Source of the DNA: Trematomus loennbergii
Lineage: Eukaryota > Chordata > Actinopteri > Perciformes > Nototheniidae
Direction of reading: 5' to 3'
Assembly: GCA_012861695.1 (NCBI GenBank)
Contig: JAAOOA010001170.1
Location: forward strand, 77,501 to 141,500
DNA length: 64,000 bases
Below are positions 34,322 to 46,203 of this stretch, in pieces. The position numbers and the translations under genes were made by a program. Under the pieces are notes generated by a model. That model was not told the origin of the DNA. It did no database searches and saw only the letters and a program-made list of their open reading frames with translations. Each line of letters starts with the position of its first letter. Position 1 is the first letter of the stretch.

Positions 34322-34482
34322 GTAATCATATTCAAACACTGCATTTGCACTTTTTCACAAAACGAAGACCACACCATTGGGAAGCTTAATGTTTGGTTTA
34401 ATACAAATAACAGGGAAAGGCTTGAAAAACTCTGAGAGTTGAGACTCAGGGTGCAGGGTGAGGGTCTCAGTGCAGGTATTCA

Positions 34483-34876
34483 GGGTGTTTCTCAATGTCG
34501 AGTACGCTTGCTTGGTAACACATGTCTGCCGAGCATCTTGCTTCAGAAGCGAGTCAAGAATACTTCCTGGCATTCGGAAAACGAAGTGTGGAACAGGCTA
34601 GCAAGTGTGCAGGTGTGCGTCATATGAGAGGCCCCGCCTCTTACATCTTCCGCCACAGATTTGGGGAAATTGGTCCGTGCGCAAAGCATTGTGGGGATTT
34701 TAAGACCGCGGAGTCTACTCATGTGCAGACTCGATATTTCTCCAAACGGAGTACGCCGGGCTCGGTAGATTTCCAAGTATGCTGGAGATTGGAACAGTAC
34801 TTCGGCGGCACTCGATGACGTAGTATGCTTGAAATAGTGGCTCTGAAGCAGCTTTACTCGCGATTGAGAAACACCC
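34483..34876. mobile_element. MITE with GGGTGTTTCTCAAT ends
   Basis: GGGTGTTTCTCAAT near 34483 is inverted as ATTGAGAAACACCC ending at 34876. The target duplication is unclear. No coding remnant. Confidence 0.55.
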
Positions 34877-35741
34877 ACAGGCTCTATTGAATCCCCCTCT
34901 GGTTCTTGTGCTGAAAGAGGGAGGAACAGACAGGAGAAAGGGTTATACACACCTATATAGCACACCTATTGGATGGGAAATTGCCTTGGGGAGATAAGGT
35001 GTGGTCTTTGTTTCCAACTGAAGTTATGGAACTTTATTATTTGTGAGTTTAACAAAGTATGACAAATGGCATTAGTAATGGATGTGATATGAATTTGTAT
35101 AAAGTTGTCTCACATTCTTGGTCGTATTTTACGTGCAGTATGTAATGAGTGTATACATGTCCAGTAAGTCCTCCACCTGTAACATCACTGCCCCTCCACC
35201 TGCCATACAGTAGGTTACTAATATACACTAACAAGATTACTTATATAATACAGTGATAGAATACATGTTTAGTATGCTTACTTATATACAACAGTAGTAT
35301 TAAATGTACCTTGTGTTTTCACTCTCACTTTGCCATCATTTCAAAATCAGCTGAGCTGCAACATAATACAGACAGGTAATAATCAACAGAATACACTAAA
35401 AACACTCACCCATAAATTACGTTTTTGTTTACTGTTTGGAAGTCTCAAATATGCACTCTAAATTAATATCAAATAGCTCTCTTCCTTATTATTGTGTAAC
35501 GTTAACTTTATTATACTAGCTTGTAGGTCTACTCCAAAATGGAGATCGTCATTTCTCCACTTCCACTCATTACAATCACACGTGTCCCAATGTTATATTT
35601 AACTAATATTATATTCCTCCACCCCACAAAAAAATCACGTTTAGAAGCCCTTTTTCTCTAATTCCACAACGTTGGATGAAATAACATTAGGAGAACGGAT
35701 TAATAGCTGTTCATGGTTAACGTGTGTTGCTAACTTTATCC
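34877..35741. other. Insertion interior, no gene seen
   Basis: AT-rich sequence without a recognised element or frame. Confidence 0.4.
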
Positions 35742-37345
35742 CAGGGATGCAAACTTGTCACCTTTCGGCGAAATTCGCCGTTTTGAATCCAAAATAGGTA
35801 GTTTGTGTGATTCATGTAGATCTGCAATAAAAATTTTTTGGGGTATGGGGGGGGTCTGGGACCCGGAGTAATCGGCGGCCGCGAGCTGTTATGTGCCATC
35901 ATGACACGCATGGTGTATATATATTATAATGCAGCGCGATCTGTGTGCTCGAGTCTTCCTGCCTGTCGGCTCTGCTCATGGATGTATAATAAGGCTCTGC
36001 TGCTCCACGATGATGGTCTAGCTTCATTAGCTACATTATCTACGGGTGCGTTCGTTAATATTAACTGTGCGGTCCGGAGTCACTGTGGCACAGACTGGAC
36101 CGCTGGTGAACAGCTATTAGAACGGGCCGTTCAGGTGTTCAAAGCAGTGCACCCTGTCGGAGCGGCAGAGCGTGATGTGCACTGAAAGGTTTTTCTGTCG
36201 CAATATTATCGTTGTGAGCTAGCTAACTAGCATTGTCACTATCTGCTAACGTTAGCTTTAGCCTTAGTTTTCTAATAGTTTTTTTCATAGGCTATAAACG
36301 GAGGTGGTATAAGTATAGATCTTGTACTTGAGTAAAAGTAGAAGTACTCAAGTTTGAGTAAAAGTAGAAGTACTCAAATCTTGTACTTGAGTAAAAGTAG
36401 AAGTACCAGAGTGTAGGAACAATCCTGCAATCAAAATGTTCCTCAAATAAAAGTACAAAAGTATTATCATCAAAATATAGTTAAAGTACTCAGATCTTGT
36501 ACTTAAGTAAAAGTAGAAGTACTCGGGTCTTGTACTTGAGTAAAAGTAGAAGTACCAGAGTGTAGGAATACTCTGTTACAGTAAAAGTCCTGCATTCAAA
36601 ATGTTCCTCAAGTGAAAGTATAAAAGTATTCTCATCAAAATATAGTGAAAGTAGCGACAGTAAAAGTAGTGATTGTGCAGATTGGTCCATTTCAGAATAA
36701 TATATATGATATGTTTTATAATGATTGATCATGAAAGTGTTCTCAAAGCTGGTAAAGGTGCAGCTAGTTTGAATGACTTTGTATACTGCAGGGTAGCTTG
36801 TGGATTTACTCCAGGTGGAACTAAAGTCTGATTTAACACTTGATTATATTTCACATCATTCATCCACATCTGAGAAGTAACTAAAGGTATTAAATACATG
36901 TAGTGGAGGAAAAGTACACCATTTACCTCTGAACTGTAGTGGAGAAGAAGAACAAAGTAGCAAAACATTGAAATACTTAAATAAAGTACAAGTATCTCAA
37001 AATTGTACCCAAGTATAGTACTTGAGTTTATGAACTTACTGAAGTTACTTTACACCAGTGGCTATAAAGATAGAAAGACTAAGCCTTGCACAGAGGCATG
37101 AAAATACATTTTCAAAATGCTCAACAGTGCTGCCAAAATTATAAACTGACTGCTACACAATTAAAATAAATGTCTTTATATATTTCTATTAGATGTGACT
37201 CTTTGGCGTTTCTGTTATTATTAACTGCTTTAGTTGTTCTGACTGCTAAAATCCTGTTATTCCTAATTTTAAAGCCGATATTCCGTGGGGTCGGGGGGCT
37301 CGGATCCTTGTCACCTTTTTCATACCTGATGAGTTTGCATCCCTG
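35742..37345. mobile_element. hAT-like element with a second hAT nested inside
   Basis: The ends CAGGGATGCAAACT and the inverse (AGTTTGCATCCCTG, one base different) lie at 35742 and 37345. TTATCC occurs directly outside both (35736-35741 and 37346-37351), shorter than the usual 8 bp but consistent with a worn duplication. No transposase. The element at 36299-37060 is inserted in it. Confidence 0.55.
36299..37060. mobile_element. Nested non-autonomous hAT rich in ACTTGAGTAAAAGTA motifs
   Basis: The 8-bp target duplication GCTATAAA is at 36291-36298 and 37061-37068. The left part holds tandem copies of CTTGAGTAAAAGTAGAAGTAC and the right part its complement. This is a very common repeat type in fish genomes. 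A fragment of the same family is at about 62585-62720. Confidence 0.75.
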
Positions 37346-37436
37346 TTATCCGGTATCCTAGCCTAATCTGTTATCTGTAAACGTTCCCTAAATCTACTGA
37401 TTTAGGGATAATCCACAACCACAACCTGAGCACAAC

Positions 37437-37507
37437 CACGGCGGAATATTACTGCCAAAAGTCACGTGAGTGAGTCACGTGACTTTTGGCAGTAATATTC
37501 CGCCGTG
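37437..37507. repeat. 71-bp near-perfect palindrome, copy C
   Basis: Same as 18881-18951, with GTGAG in the middle. It directly follows the right 11-bp repeat of the 4-kb insertion. Confidence 0.85.
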
Positions 37508-38745
37508 AGAAGAAAAAGTTTTGTACCTGTAAAAATAAGTGTTGTAGTTGTAAAAAAAATGTGTGTACTTGTAAAACCTATGCTGAATTTGTCTCTGAAA
37601 CATGATTTATTAGAAAAAAGGTATGTGTTTATTTGATAGATACGTTTTTTCTTTGCAAAACTAAATGCATTAGTTTGTAGATGGTGTTTTGTATTTGCAA
37701 ACCACATTGTGTTTGTTAGTGAATCATGAGGCATTAGTAAAACCTGTTTAGTTTGTTTGTGGAGTTATGGCAGCAAATTAGCTCCATAGATTACAGCAGC
37801 ACAATGTAAAGAAGCAAACAGGTCAGTGTGTAATGAGGTCACCTGAGAGCAGCTCGTTAACAGCTCTCATTAAGGCCGGAGCTCGTTAGTCCACAGAGTC
37901 CAAGCTGCAGCTCATTAACCACAAACATCATTTCATCATCTGCAGGATGTTTTTACCGCCCTGACCTCTGCCCTGCAGGCTTCTCACTTTATGTGAGTGA
38001 CATCTCAGTACTTTTGTATGTACGTGTACTGTTTGAGAGCATGAGGGCCAATATGTAGTATGTTAAAATGCACTCTCAGTACTGGATGGTGCATCATACC
38101 GGTCAAACAGTTGAGAGGAAACGGCAGACACATCTCACTATCAACAGCATCTCGGCTACGACACTGAAGTTACACAACAAAGTGCGATTGCGGATCCTCT
38201 CGTGAACCTAGCACCACACAAAGCTATACATGTGGGGTGGTTTCTATATTCAAATACTCAGTGTTTCTGCTAGCCGGTATTTGACTGTAAAAATGGTAGA
38301 ATATAAATCTCTCCGGTCATGTTGTTCAGTAAAAATAATTAGCTGTAAGCACAATTGAAAGTGTATCAAAAATACTTTTAATAGACAAGTCAGCACCTAC
38401 GTACCAAGTTTATGATAAAGGGCAACTTGCAGGATTTTTTTTTACTAGATTTATGCTTAACCTTGCCTGAAAATTACAATTAAAAAGTTAATGCAGGATT
38501 TGATATGTTTTACGAGACATAAGGGCAGGAATTCAGAGGGGAAAGGAGCCGTTTTGAGCTCTGCTACTAAAAACTGCTTTTTTTTAACGTCATACGTCAA
38601 ACGCCTCATATTACGTCACATGGGGGAGCAACTTTCTCGGACTCCTTCTCTGCCCAATCCACGGTAGTAGTTGGTTTGAGCGGTTGTGATTTAGTGAGCT
38701 GGTATTTTTTCGGTAATTTTACATTGCATTTCACCATTTTTAATC
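37508..38745. other. Shared non-coding block, with one end of the THAP transposon
   Basis: It matches 17643-18880 of copy A in reverse. The transposon end AGGGCAACTTGCAGG is at about 38418. Its partner end is missing from copy C. Confidence 0.5.
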
Positions 38746-39568
38746 ATGGTGAGCTATTGTGTTTGTGCAGGTTGCACAAACTCGAGCCTGTCAGGCAGAG
38801 TTCCTGTTAGAATAATTATTTGCCGGTCAACATGTCCGTTACAGTTTAAATCTTCCGGACAAAATTAGTGCCTGTCAAAGGTCTTCTATGTTATTTATTG
38901 AGCTTTGAAACAAACTGATATGATTCGATATTAAACAAACTAATTATAGTAGATTAATTAACTATTCAAACGTGTACAGTAATTTACAATAACACGGGAA
39001 TAATACGGAGCGCTCTCCCCCTCTCCTGACAACACGCCAGTATCATGCAGCTCGCGGATCCAGTAATGAGTGACCCGACAGTAAAACTAAACATATCTAT
39101 AACTAGTTTAGGTAGTTTGAGAGGTAATTAAAATAGCTACGTGTGATATTCTAACCTGAAGTGTGTGTTTTGTTCCGCTCACCGCTGCAGGTGATCATGC
39201 AGAGATGCGTGTCGACTCGTCAGCAGCAGCTGATCTCTCCCGTCAGATTAGACTTCACTCGCGTTTATCTCCATATCGATCAGATCCAGCTAGTTCTAGC
39301 TAATGATATGACTACCTGCTTATTAAAAGACACCTAAACAATAAGCGTCGCTATGCAACCGGGTGAGGCCGCAAAGTATAGCGCAGCATTATGCATTTGT
39401 TTACATGCCCACCGGAACCCAGAGGCATTACCAACAGATCAACGCACAATCAACCCAGGACATCTCTTTCTCCACATTAAGTGTAGACATTATAATTGAC
39501 TATTCTTGTCTGTCACATACTCTTTTGTCTGTCACATAAGTGGCGCAACTGATGCGGTATTGCGCTAA

Positions 39569-40045
39569 CGGAACGTCTACACAGCAGCGTTAAAAAAATC
39601 TTGAAACGCTTCTGCCCATTCACTTTGAACAATGTTCAACTTTTGAGGCTGAGGTGGAAGCGTCAGCCAATCAAATCCTGTGTACGCAAATCTGACAGTT
39701 CAAGCTCTAGCCAATCAAACGGCGTGTATGCTGGGAGAGACATACCGCAGGTCATTTCCTCATATTCCAAAAAATGGAGGAGAAATTAGCGGTAGGGAAT
39801 CACCCGGTGCTTTATGACCAGACCTACCGGGATATAAACCGGAGGAGCCAGGCATGGAGGGAGGTGGCAGAGACAGTGGTATGTTTTCGCCTGTTTTGGG
39901 GAGTTTATATCCAGTTTACTTCGGGCTTTTTTGCTTCGTATGTCGCGGGCGGGAGATTCATGTGATTGGTTGCTCGCAAAAAATCCTCAAGCTTCAGATA
40001 CGCCCACCTCCAAGATTTTTTTAACGCTGCTGTGTAGACGTTCCG
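39569..40045. mobile_element. PIF/Harbinger element, copy C only, with empty site in copy A
   Basis: The ends CGGAACGTCTACACAGCAGC and GCTGCTGTGTAGACGTTCCG are perfectly inverted, with TAA duplicated at 39566-39568 and 40046-40048. Copy A has a single TTA (the complement) at 16790-16792 and no element. Confidence 0.9.
39774..39878 (+). CDS. MADF (Myb/SANT-like) first exon of a Harbinger element
   Basis: The ATG at 39774 opens 35 codons ending in phase at a donor (ACAGTG|GTATGT, GT at 39879). The product includes VGNHPVLYDQTYRDI and SQAWREVAETV. This fits the N-terminal half of a MADF DNA-binding domain (a P-x-L-Y-D motif followed by W-x-x-(I/V)-A). Autonomous PIF/Harbinger elements encode such a Myb-like protein next to the transposase, so this element probably derives by internal deletion from an autonomous parent. 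The second half of the domain is absent. The same start, with a stop codon, is in the MITE at 15661-16072. Confidence 0.6.
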
Positions 40046-40295
40046 TAAGGGGAAATCATTTTGACCGGACATTTTGACCGGAGAGATTTAGATTTGCCGG
40101 TCATAGTCCGGTAATCACCGGCTAACGGGAACTCTGCTGTCAGGACATCGAGTCCACAGTTTCCCTAACAGGAAAAGGACCGGAGCTAGCTTTCGTTCCT
40201 GGGTGCGTTGTGCGAGGTGCATCCACCTCCCTGCAGCACATACTCTCAACAGCTGAGGCCTATCAAACTAAACGTTTATTTTATCCCCCCCCCTT

Positions 40296-40586
40296 CACAT
40301 CTCACTATCAACAGCATCTCGGCTACGACACTGAAGCTACGCAACAAAGTGCGATTGCGGATCCTCTCGTGAACCTAGCACCACACAAAGCTATACATGT
40401 GGGGTGGTTTCTATATTCAAATACTCAGTGTTTCTGTTAGCCGGTATTTGACTGTAAAAATGGTAGAATATAAATCTCTCCGGTCATGTTGTTCAGTAAA
40501 AATAATTAGCTGTAAGCACAATTGAAAGTGTATCAAAAATACTTTGAATAGACAAGTCAGCACCTACGCACCAAGTTTATGATAAA
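40296..40586 (+). repeat. Second copy of a 291-bp segment (first at 38129-38419)
   Basis: Both start CACATCTCACTATCAACAGC and end GTTTATGATAAA. The second is joined at its left to a C run (about 40285-40293) that follows THAP-transposon DNA. On its right it continues into the shared block without the transposon. It thus represents the uninterrupted target. Confidence 0.85.
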
Positions 40587-42000
40587 CAAATGTTTATGAT
40601 TCTTATACGTTTAGTTCAGCAGGATAATCTCCACATATTAACACCTCTTTGTGATTTCTAAAGTGAAAAGCTTATTAAATAAGTGGAATTGTCGTCTTTG
40701 TCCAGCACAGTGATTGAGAGAGGGGGTTGAGCTGCCAGTCAGATTACATTAGAGGCCGTAACGAGGACACAACGGGTATTTTCCCACGGGACACGAAGAG
40801 CTGTCTCCTGGTGTGTTTTATTCATAATGAGTAATATTGCACAATGACCAAGAAAGACGGATGATTGAAATATAATAAAATGTCTCTGAGGATCATGTCC
40901 ATCCCGAATAAGTGAAAGATTGTGTTTTTTTGGTTAATTCAATTTGTGCTCTTTCATGAATGTTAATTGGATGTCAGTCACACTGGATGTGCTCATGAAG
41001 TGAACAGATGCTAACCAGCGGCCCGCTGCACATGTTCCTCCTTTAACACGTTTAGACTCAAAACCAAACATCATCCAGCAAATAGATGGATAATGAGACA
41101 ATAGATGTTTTGCATCCATTCCCAGACAGTTTGAACCTTTCTATGCGGTGCGTGGTCGAGGATCTCTTTATTTTGACCTTAAGGGCTATATATGAGGCCC
41201 TAAAGACACTGCTCCTGTATCAAATGCACACATTGATGCCACCAAATAACACAATGAAAATAGAAAGTATTACAAACAGAACCGTCTTCTTAATAGTTAC
41301 ATTTAACTGGAATTAATTTACATTAATTATTAATATATACACAAATATTCAACCTTCAAATTACCATTTCAAATCAACATTGCTCTGCACACTTACCAAA
41401 GAACAGTTAAAAGCAACTACATGATTAGTGACTTTATCCTTTCCTTAAAAGCCGTGCTTTGTATTGGTCGGGCGTATCAGAACATCTTAAAATGTGTGTG
41501 TGGAAATCTCAGTTCATTTGGAGGGCTGAGAGATTATGGCCTAAGAAACGGCTCCGTGTTACAGGACGGGTGGTTTGCAGACTCTTTGCACGGAGGAGCA
41601 AAAAAATGAAGTCAACCCATATCGACCCTAAATATAGTCTATGTTAAGAACGAGAAAGGTTTTAACATATATGTAGTTTTTTTGTAACATATGACAAATA
41701 TGTGAGGGTGATGAAGTCAGAGCATCGTCCTATGAGCCGGGGCCCAATTTAACCCCTGTGTGTATCTGATACCTGAACATATTACTAACATAAAACAAAG
41801 TACTGAATTAATCAAAGGAACGCTTTAAATATTTACTATTTTAAGATGTTTATGTCTATTTTACATTAACTTGACATTGCCTTCTCAGAACCTGCCATTC
41901 CAAACAACATGATATTTGTGATTGGCAGATGACCTTTAATGAATATATAATGAGCTCCATGGAGGAAGAAGGATGGTGATAAAAGCAGCATCACAGCTTC
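40587..42000. other. Non-coding block shared by the three copies
   Basis: It corresponds to 13701-15110 (reverse) and 20449-21720. No gene is recognised. Confidence 0.5.
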
Positions 42001-43090
42001 ATGTTCACTGAGATGCTGTCTGTCTGTACATGCTTCATCATATCTACATTAATGTTGTATTAATGTTTCACCAGCTGGATTCAGGTCAGTTTCTCCTCAT
42101 GTTTCGTGTTCCTTGTGCTAATGTTAGTTTAATATCTCACTTATAAATGTTATTTTGAAGTCATATGTATAAATGTTTCTTACATTATTGTTATATATTC
42201 ACGTTAATATGTTAACAGCTGGATTCAGGTCAGTTTCTCCTCATGTTTCGTGTTCACATACAGTCCATGGTTCTCTGTGGTCATGTTTCTGCTCAGTGGT
42301 ATATATGTTAATATGTTAACAGCTGGATTCAGGTCTGTTTCTCCTCATGTTTCGTGTTCATTGTGATGATTGTCTGCTGGTTTATGACTCATTTCACATA
42401 TATGTCATATGTATAACCACTCTTTAAATCATTGTTATATGCTCATGCTTTTGTTTTAACAGGTGGAGGTCAGTTTCTCCTCATGTTCACTGAGATTATG
42501 TTTCTCTGTTTTCATGATTAATCATATATTAACATTCTTTAAATGAATGTTATAAATATTAATGTTGTGTGTATATATTAACATAATTGTTTAAACAGGT
42601 GGATTCAGGTCTGTTTCTCTTCCTGCTTCGTGTTCACTGATAATCTTTCTGTCTTTTCCTGATTCATTATGAAACAAAATATGTCTTTATATTAATGCTG
42701 TGTATATAATGTTATATAAATTGAAGTTAATGTTTAAACAGGTGGATTCAGGTCAGTTTCTCCTCACGTTTCGTGTTCCTTGTGCTAATGTTAGTTTAAT
42801 ATCTCACTTATAAATGTTATTTTGAAGTCATATGTATAAATGTTTCTTACATTATTGTTATATATTCACGTTAATGTTTTAACAGGTGGATTCAGGTCAG
42901 TTTCTCCTCACGTTTCGTGTTCCTTGTGATGATTGTTCTGCTGGTTTATGACTAATTTCACATATTAATGTCATGTTTCTCATTTTTCGTGTTCATTGTG
43001 ATGATGCTTTTGCCTGTTTCTGATTCATGATAGATATTTATCATTGACTTATACATTAATGTTCAAGCAGATATTTTAGTATCTGATTGT
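42001..43090 (+). repeat. Array with micro-exon-like cores upstream of receptor C
   Basis: As in copies A and B. Only one of the 98-bp units is present at the left end. Cores near 42075, 42215, 42325, 42465, 42600, 42745 and 42890 keep the AACAG, G(C/G)TGGATTCAG (reduced to GTGGAG at 42465), GTC(A/T)GT order. Confidence 0.65.
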
Positions 43091-43301
43091 ATATTAATTA
43101 ACTGTAAATTCATATTCTATGAATACACGTTTTAAATATGAATGTTAAATAAATGTGTTTCCTTATTCCTACTGTATATGTCAATGTGATATAAACTAAT
43201 GTTATATCCTTTATTTAGATGTTAACAGGTTGGTTAGCTCTGTTGTTACTGTTGTTGTTGTTGACCTGAGGTCACAGCGTGTTGTTTGTTGGGGTCTCCT
43301 C

Positions 43302-44238
43302 ATGACGTCAGCAGGGTTTAACGTGACCTCGTCCCTGACGCTGGTCGGTTTCTCCTGGCTGTCTGGCCACAGCTCGCTCTTATTCTTCGTGTTTTTGTTG
43401 CTGTACCTCTTCTGTTGTTCAGTGACTCTCTGGTGATTTATATCATCTGTTCGCAGCGAGCTCTTCACCGGCCCATGTTTGCCTTCGTGGCATCATTTCT
43501 GCTGAACTCTCTCACAGTCAGCACACTGATTTATCCTAAATTCTGTCAGATCTGTTGCTGTCCGGCGCCGGCTTGGTGCAGGTGTCCCGGACTTGGTGTC
43601 TGTGCCAGGGTTTCTTTGTTACCACTCTTGGTGGAGCTAGCTTCATGCTATTGTCGGCCATGGCCTTTGACCGCTACCTGTCCATCTGCACCCGATGCAC
43701 TACGCTGTGCTGGTAACTCCTGCCAAGGTGGTGCTGATGATGCTTTTCTGCTGGATGCTGCCTCCATTCTAGTGGTAGTCACAACGCTGCTGGCTAGCCG
43801 CTTACCGCTCTGCAGGGCGCAGCTCAACAGGGTCTACTGCGACTTCGACAGCATTGTGAGCCTGAGCTGCGGTGGTGATGCAGCGCACGGAGTGAATATA
43901 CAGTGTGCTGTTCACAGCAGCTATGTCTTCCCGCCGCCACCTTCTTGATCTTCTCCTACGCTAGGATCCTCTTATCTGTCTGCGGCGCTCACGTAGCTTC
44001 AGCAGCAAAGCTCTACAACCTGTCTTCCTCACCTGCTCGTCTTCTTTAATTTTACCTTCAGCGTCTGCTTAGATCTGCTGCTTCGCCGCCTGCAGACAAC
44101 AGAGAATCTGACACCACCCTCATCACCTCCATCCTGATTCTAGTACCCACTGTGCTGAACCCCGTGGTGTACGGACTGAAGTTAAAGGAGGTGTTCACGC
44201 ATGTGAAGAGGCTGCTGAGCTGCCGCAGAGACAGCTGA
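43302..44238 (+). pseudogene. Odorant receptor, copy C, multiple frameshifts
   Basis: Same receptor as in copies A and B. Single-base losses relative to them include TACCTCTTCTG at the end of helix 1, CTAAATTCTG before helix 3, CATCTGCACCC right after the MAFDRYLSIC motif, GCTGCCTCC at helix 4, CTCTTATCTG after helix 5 and CTGCAGACAAC before helix 6. The second extracellular loop is also rearranged around 43880-43915. It cannot encode a full receptor in one frame. Confidence 0.9.
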
Positions 44239-44726
44239 TCCCAACACTGTTTGATTGCACCACACAAAGATCCATGCAGCCAGAAGCATTTGTTGCACAT
44301 CAGGAGAAACAGTGCGGCCCATATTCAGTTGATCACCACAAACATAACTGAGAGCGGGAAACATTTTCTAGGCCTCCTTCTCGGCTCCACGTCACCATGG
44401 GCCATCCCCAAGAGGGTCCCGTCTCCGTCCTCCCCTAGAGGGTCCTGTCAACTTCTATTTCTAATCAAATATGAATAGGTGACAAAACAAAAGTACCAAA
44501 ATGTATGAACAAATAAAAAACAAGAAAATAGAAAGTAAAATACGTAAACAAAATATTAAGAATACCGTCAATACCGTTCCGGTGCATAATATGTTTAAGG
44601 TACTAGAAGATTGTATACTTATGTTATACGTATATTTGAGGTTTGCATTCATAAGGAAAAGGTTCCCAGAATTCTTCAAACATATTTAGACTATTCCTCA
44701 AATATTTTTAGAGACAGTGATATTCC
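44239..44726. other. Receptor 3' flank, non-coding
   Basis: It matches 10860-11345 of copy A in reverse. The LINE C-terminal motif that lies between flank and minisatellite in A and B is deleted here. Confidence 0.5.
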
Positions 44727-46203
44727 CTCTCTGTGAAACACCGTGGTGCAGCAGCCTCACTGAAGGAGCTGTGGTATCTCTCCGTGAAACACCGTGGTGC
44801 AGCAGCCTCACTGAAGGACTGTGGTATCTCTCCGTGAAACACCGTGGTGCAGCAGCCTCACTGAAGGAGCTGTGGTATCTCTCCGTGAAACACCGTGGTG
44901 CAGCAGCCTCACTGAAGGAGCTGTGGTATCTCTCCGTGAAACACCGTGGTGCAGCAGCCTCACTGAAGGAGCTGTGGTATCTCTCCGTGAAACACCGTGG
45001 TGCAGCAGCCTCACTGAAGGAGCTGTGGTATCTCTCCGTGAAACACCGTGGTGCAGCAGCCTCACTGAAGGAGCTGTGGTATCTCTCTGTGAAACACCGT
45101 GGTGCAGCAGCCTCACTGAAGGAGCTGTGGTATCTCTCCGTGAAACACCGTGGTGCAGCAGCCTCACTGAAGGAGCTGTGGTATCTCTCCGTGAAACACG
45201 TGGTGCAGCAGCCTCACTGAAGGAGCTGTGGTATCTCTCCGTGAAACACCGTGGTGCAGCAGCCTCACTGAAGGAGCTGTGGTATCTCTCCGTGAAACAC
45301 CGTGGTGCAGCAGCCTCACTGAAGGAGCTGTGGTATCTCTCCGTGAAACACGTGGTGCAGCAGCCTCACTGAAGGAGCTGTGGTATCTCTCCGTGAAACA
45401 CCGTGGTGCAGCAGCCTCACTGAAGGAGCTGTGGTATCTCTCCGTGAAACACCGTGGTGCAGCAGCCTCACTGAAGGACCTGTGGTATCTCTCCGTGAAA
45501 CACCGTGGTGCAGCAGCCTCACTGAAGGACTGTGGTATCTCTCCGTGAAACACCGTGGTGCAGCAGCCCTCACTGAAGGAGCTGTGGTATCTCTCCGTGA
45601 AACACCGTGGTGCAGCAGCCTCACTGAAGGAGCTGTGGTATCTCTCCGTGAAACACCGTGGTGCAGCAGCCTCACTGAAGGACCTGTGGTATCTCTCGTG
45701 AAACACCGTGGTGCAGCAGCCTCACTGAAGGACCTGTGGTATCTCTCCGTGAAACACCGTGGTGCAGCAGCCTCACTGAAGGAGCTGTGGTGTATCTCTC
45801 TGAAACACCGTGGTGCAGCAGCCTCACTGAAGGAGCTGTGGTCTCTCGTGAAACACGTGGTGCAGCAGCCTCACTGAAGGAGCTGTGGTATCTCTCCGTG
45901 AAAACACTGTGGTGCAGCAGCCTCACTGAAGGACCTGTGGTATCTCTCTGTGAAACACCGTGGTGCAGCAGCCTCACTGAAGGACCTGTGGTATCTCTCT
46001 GTGAAACACCGTGGTGCAGCAGCCTCACTGAAGGACCTGTGGTATCTCTCTGTGAAACACGTGGTGCAGCAGCCTCACTGAAGGACCTGTGGTATCTCTC
46101 TGTGAAACACTGTGGTGCAGCAGCCTCACTGAAGGAGCTGTGGTCTCTCTGTGAAACACTGTGGTGCAGCAGCCTCACTGAAGGACCTGTGGTGTCTCTC
46201 TGT
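44727..46203. repeat. 51-bp minisatellite, copy C (about 29 units)
   Basis: The longest of the three arrays. The left part is highly regular, which suggests recent expansion. The right part mixes CTGTGAAACACTG and CCGTGAAACACCG variants as in copy B. Confidence 0.9.

Larger units (their letters stand above)
33425..37426. mobile_element. 4.0-kb insertion with 11-bp direct repeats, copy C only
   Basis: TGAGCACAACC occurs at 33414-33424 and 37427-37437, one on each side. Copy A has it once at the matching place next to the palindrome. The insertion starts AGCGCCATATAGAG and has no clear matching inverted end. Inside are a THAP exon, a MITE and two nested hAT-like elements. The 11-bp repeats could be a target duplication of a LINE-type event or 8 bp plus chance flank. 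Confidence 0.6.
38796..40136. mobile_element. hAT element in the THAP exon (copy C), enlarged by a Harbinger element
   Basis: The ends CAGAGTTCCTGTTAG and CTAACGGGAACTCTG are flanked by CTGTCAGG. Its length of 1341 bp falls to about 860 once the nested Harbinger element is removed, matching the 878-bp copy A element. Confidence 0.85.
38746..40216 (+). pseudogene. THAP-domain exon split by a hAT insertion (copy C)
   Basis: The ATG at 38746 starts the same THAP exon as in copy A. It is interrupted at 38795/38796 by the hAT, resumes after 40136, and ends at a donor at 40216 (GCGAG|GTGCAT). The flanking target duplication CTGTCAGG is at 38788-38795 and 40137-40144. Since A and C share the break, it is older than their separation. 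Confidence 0.65.
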
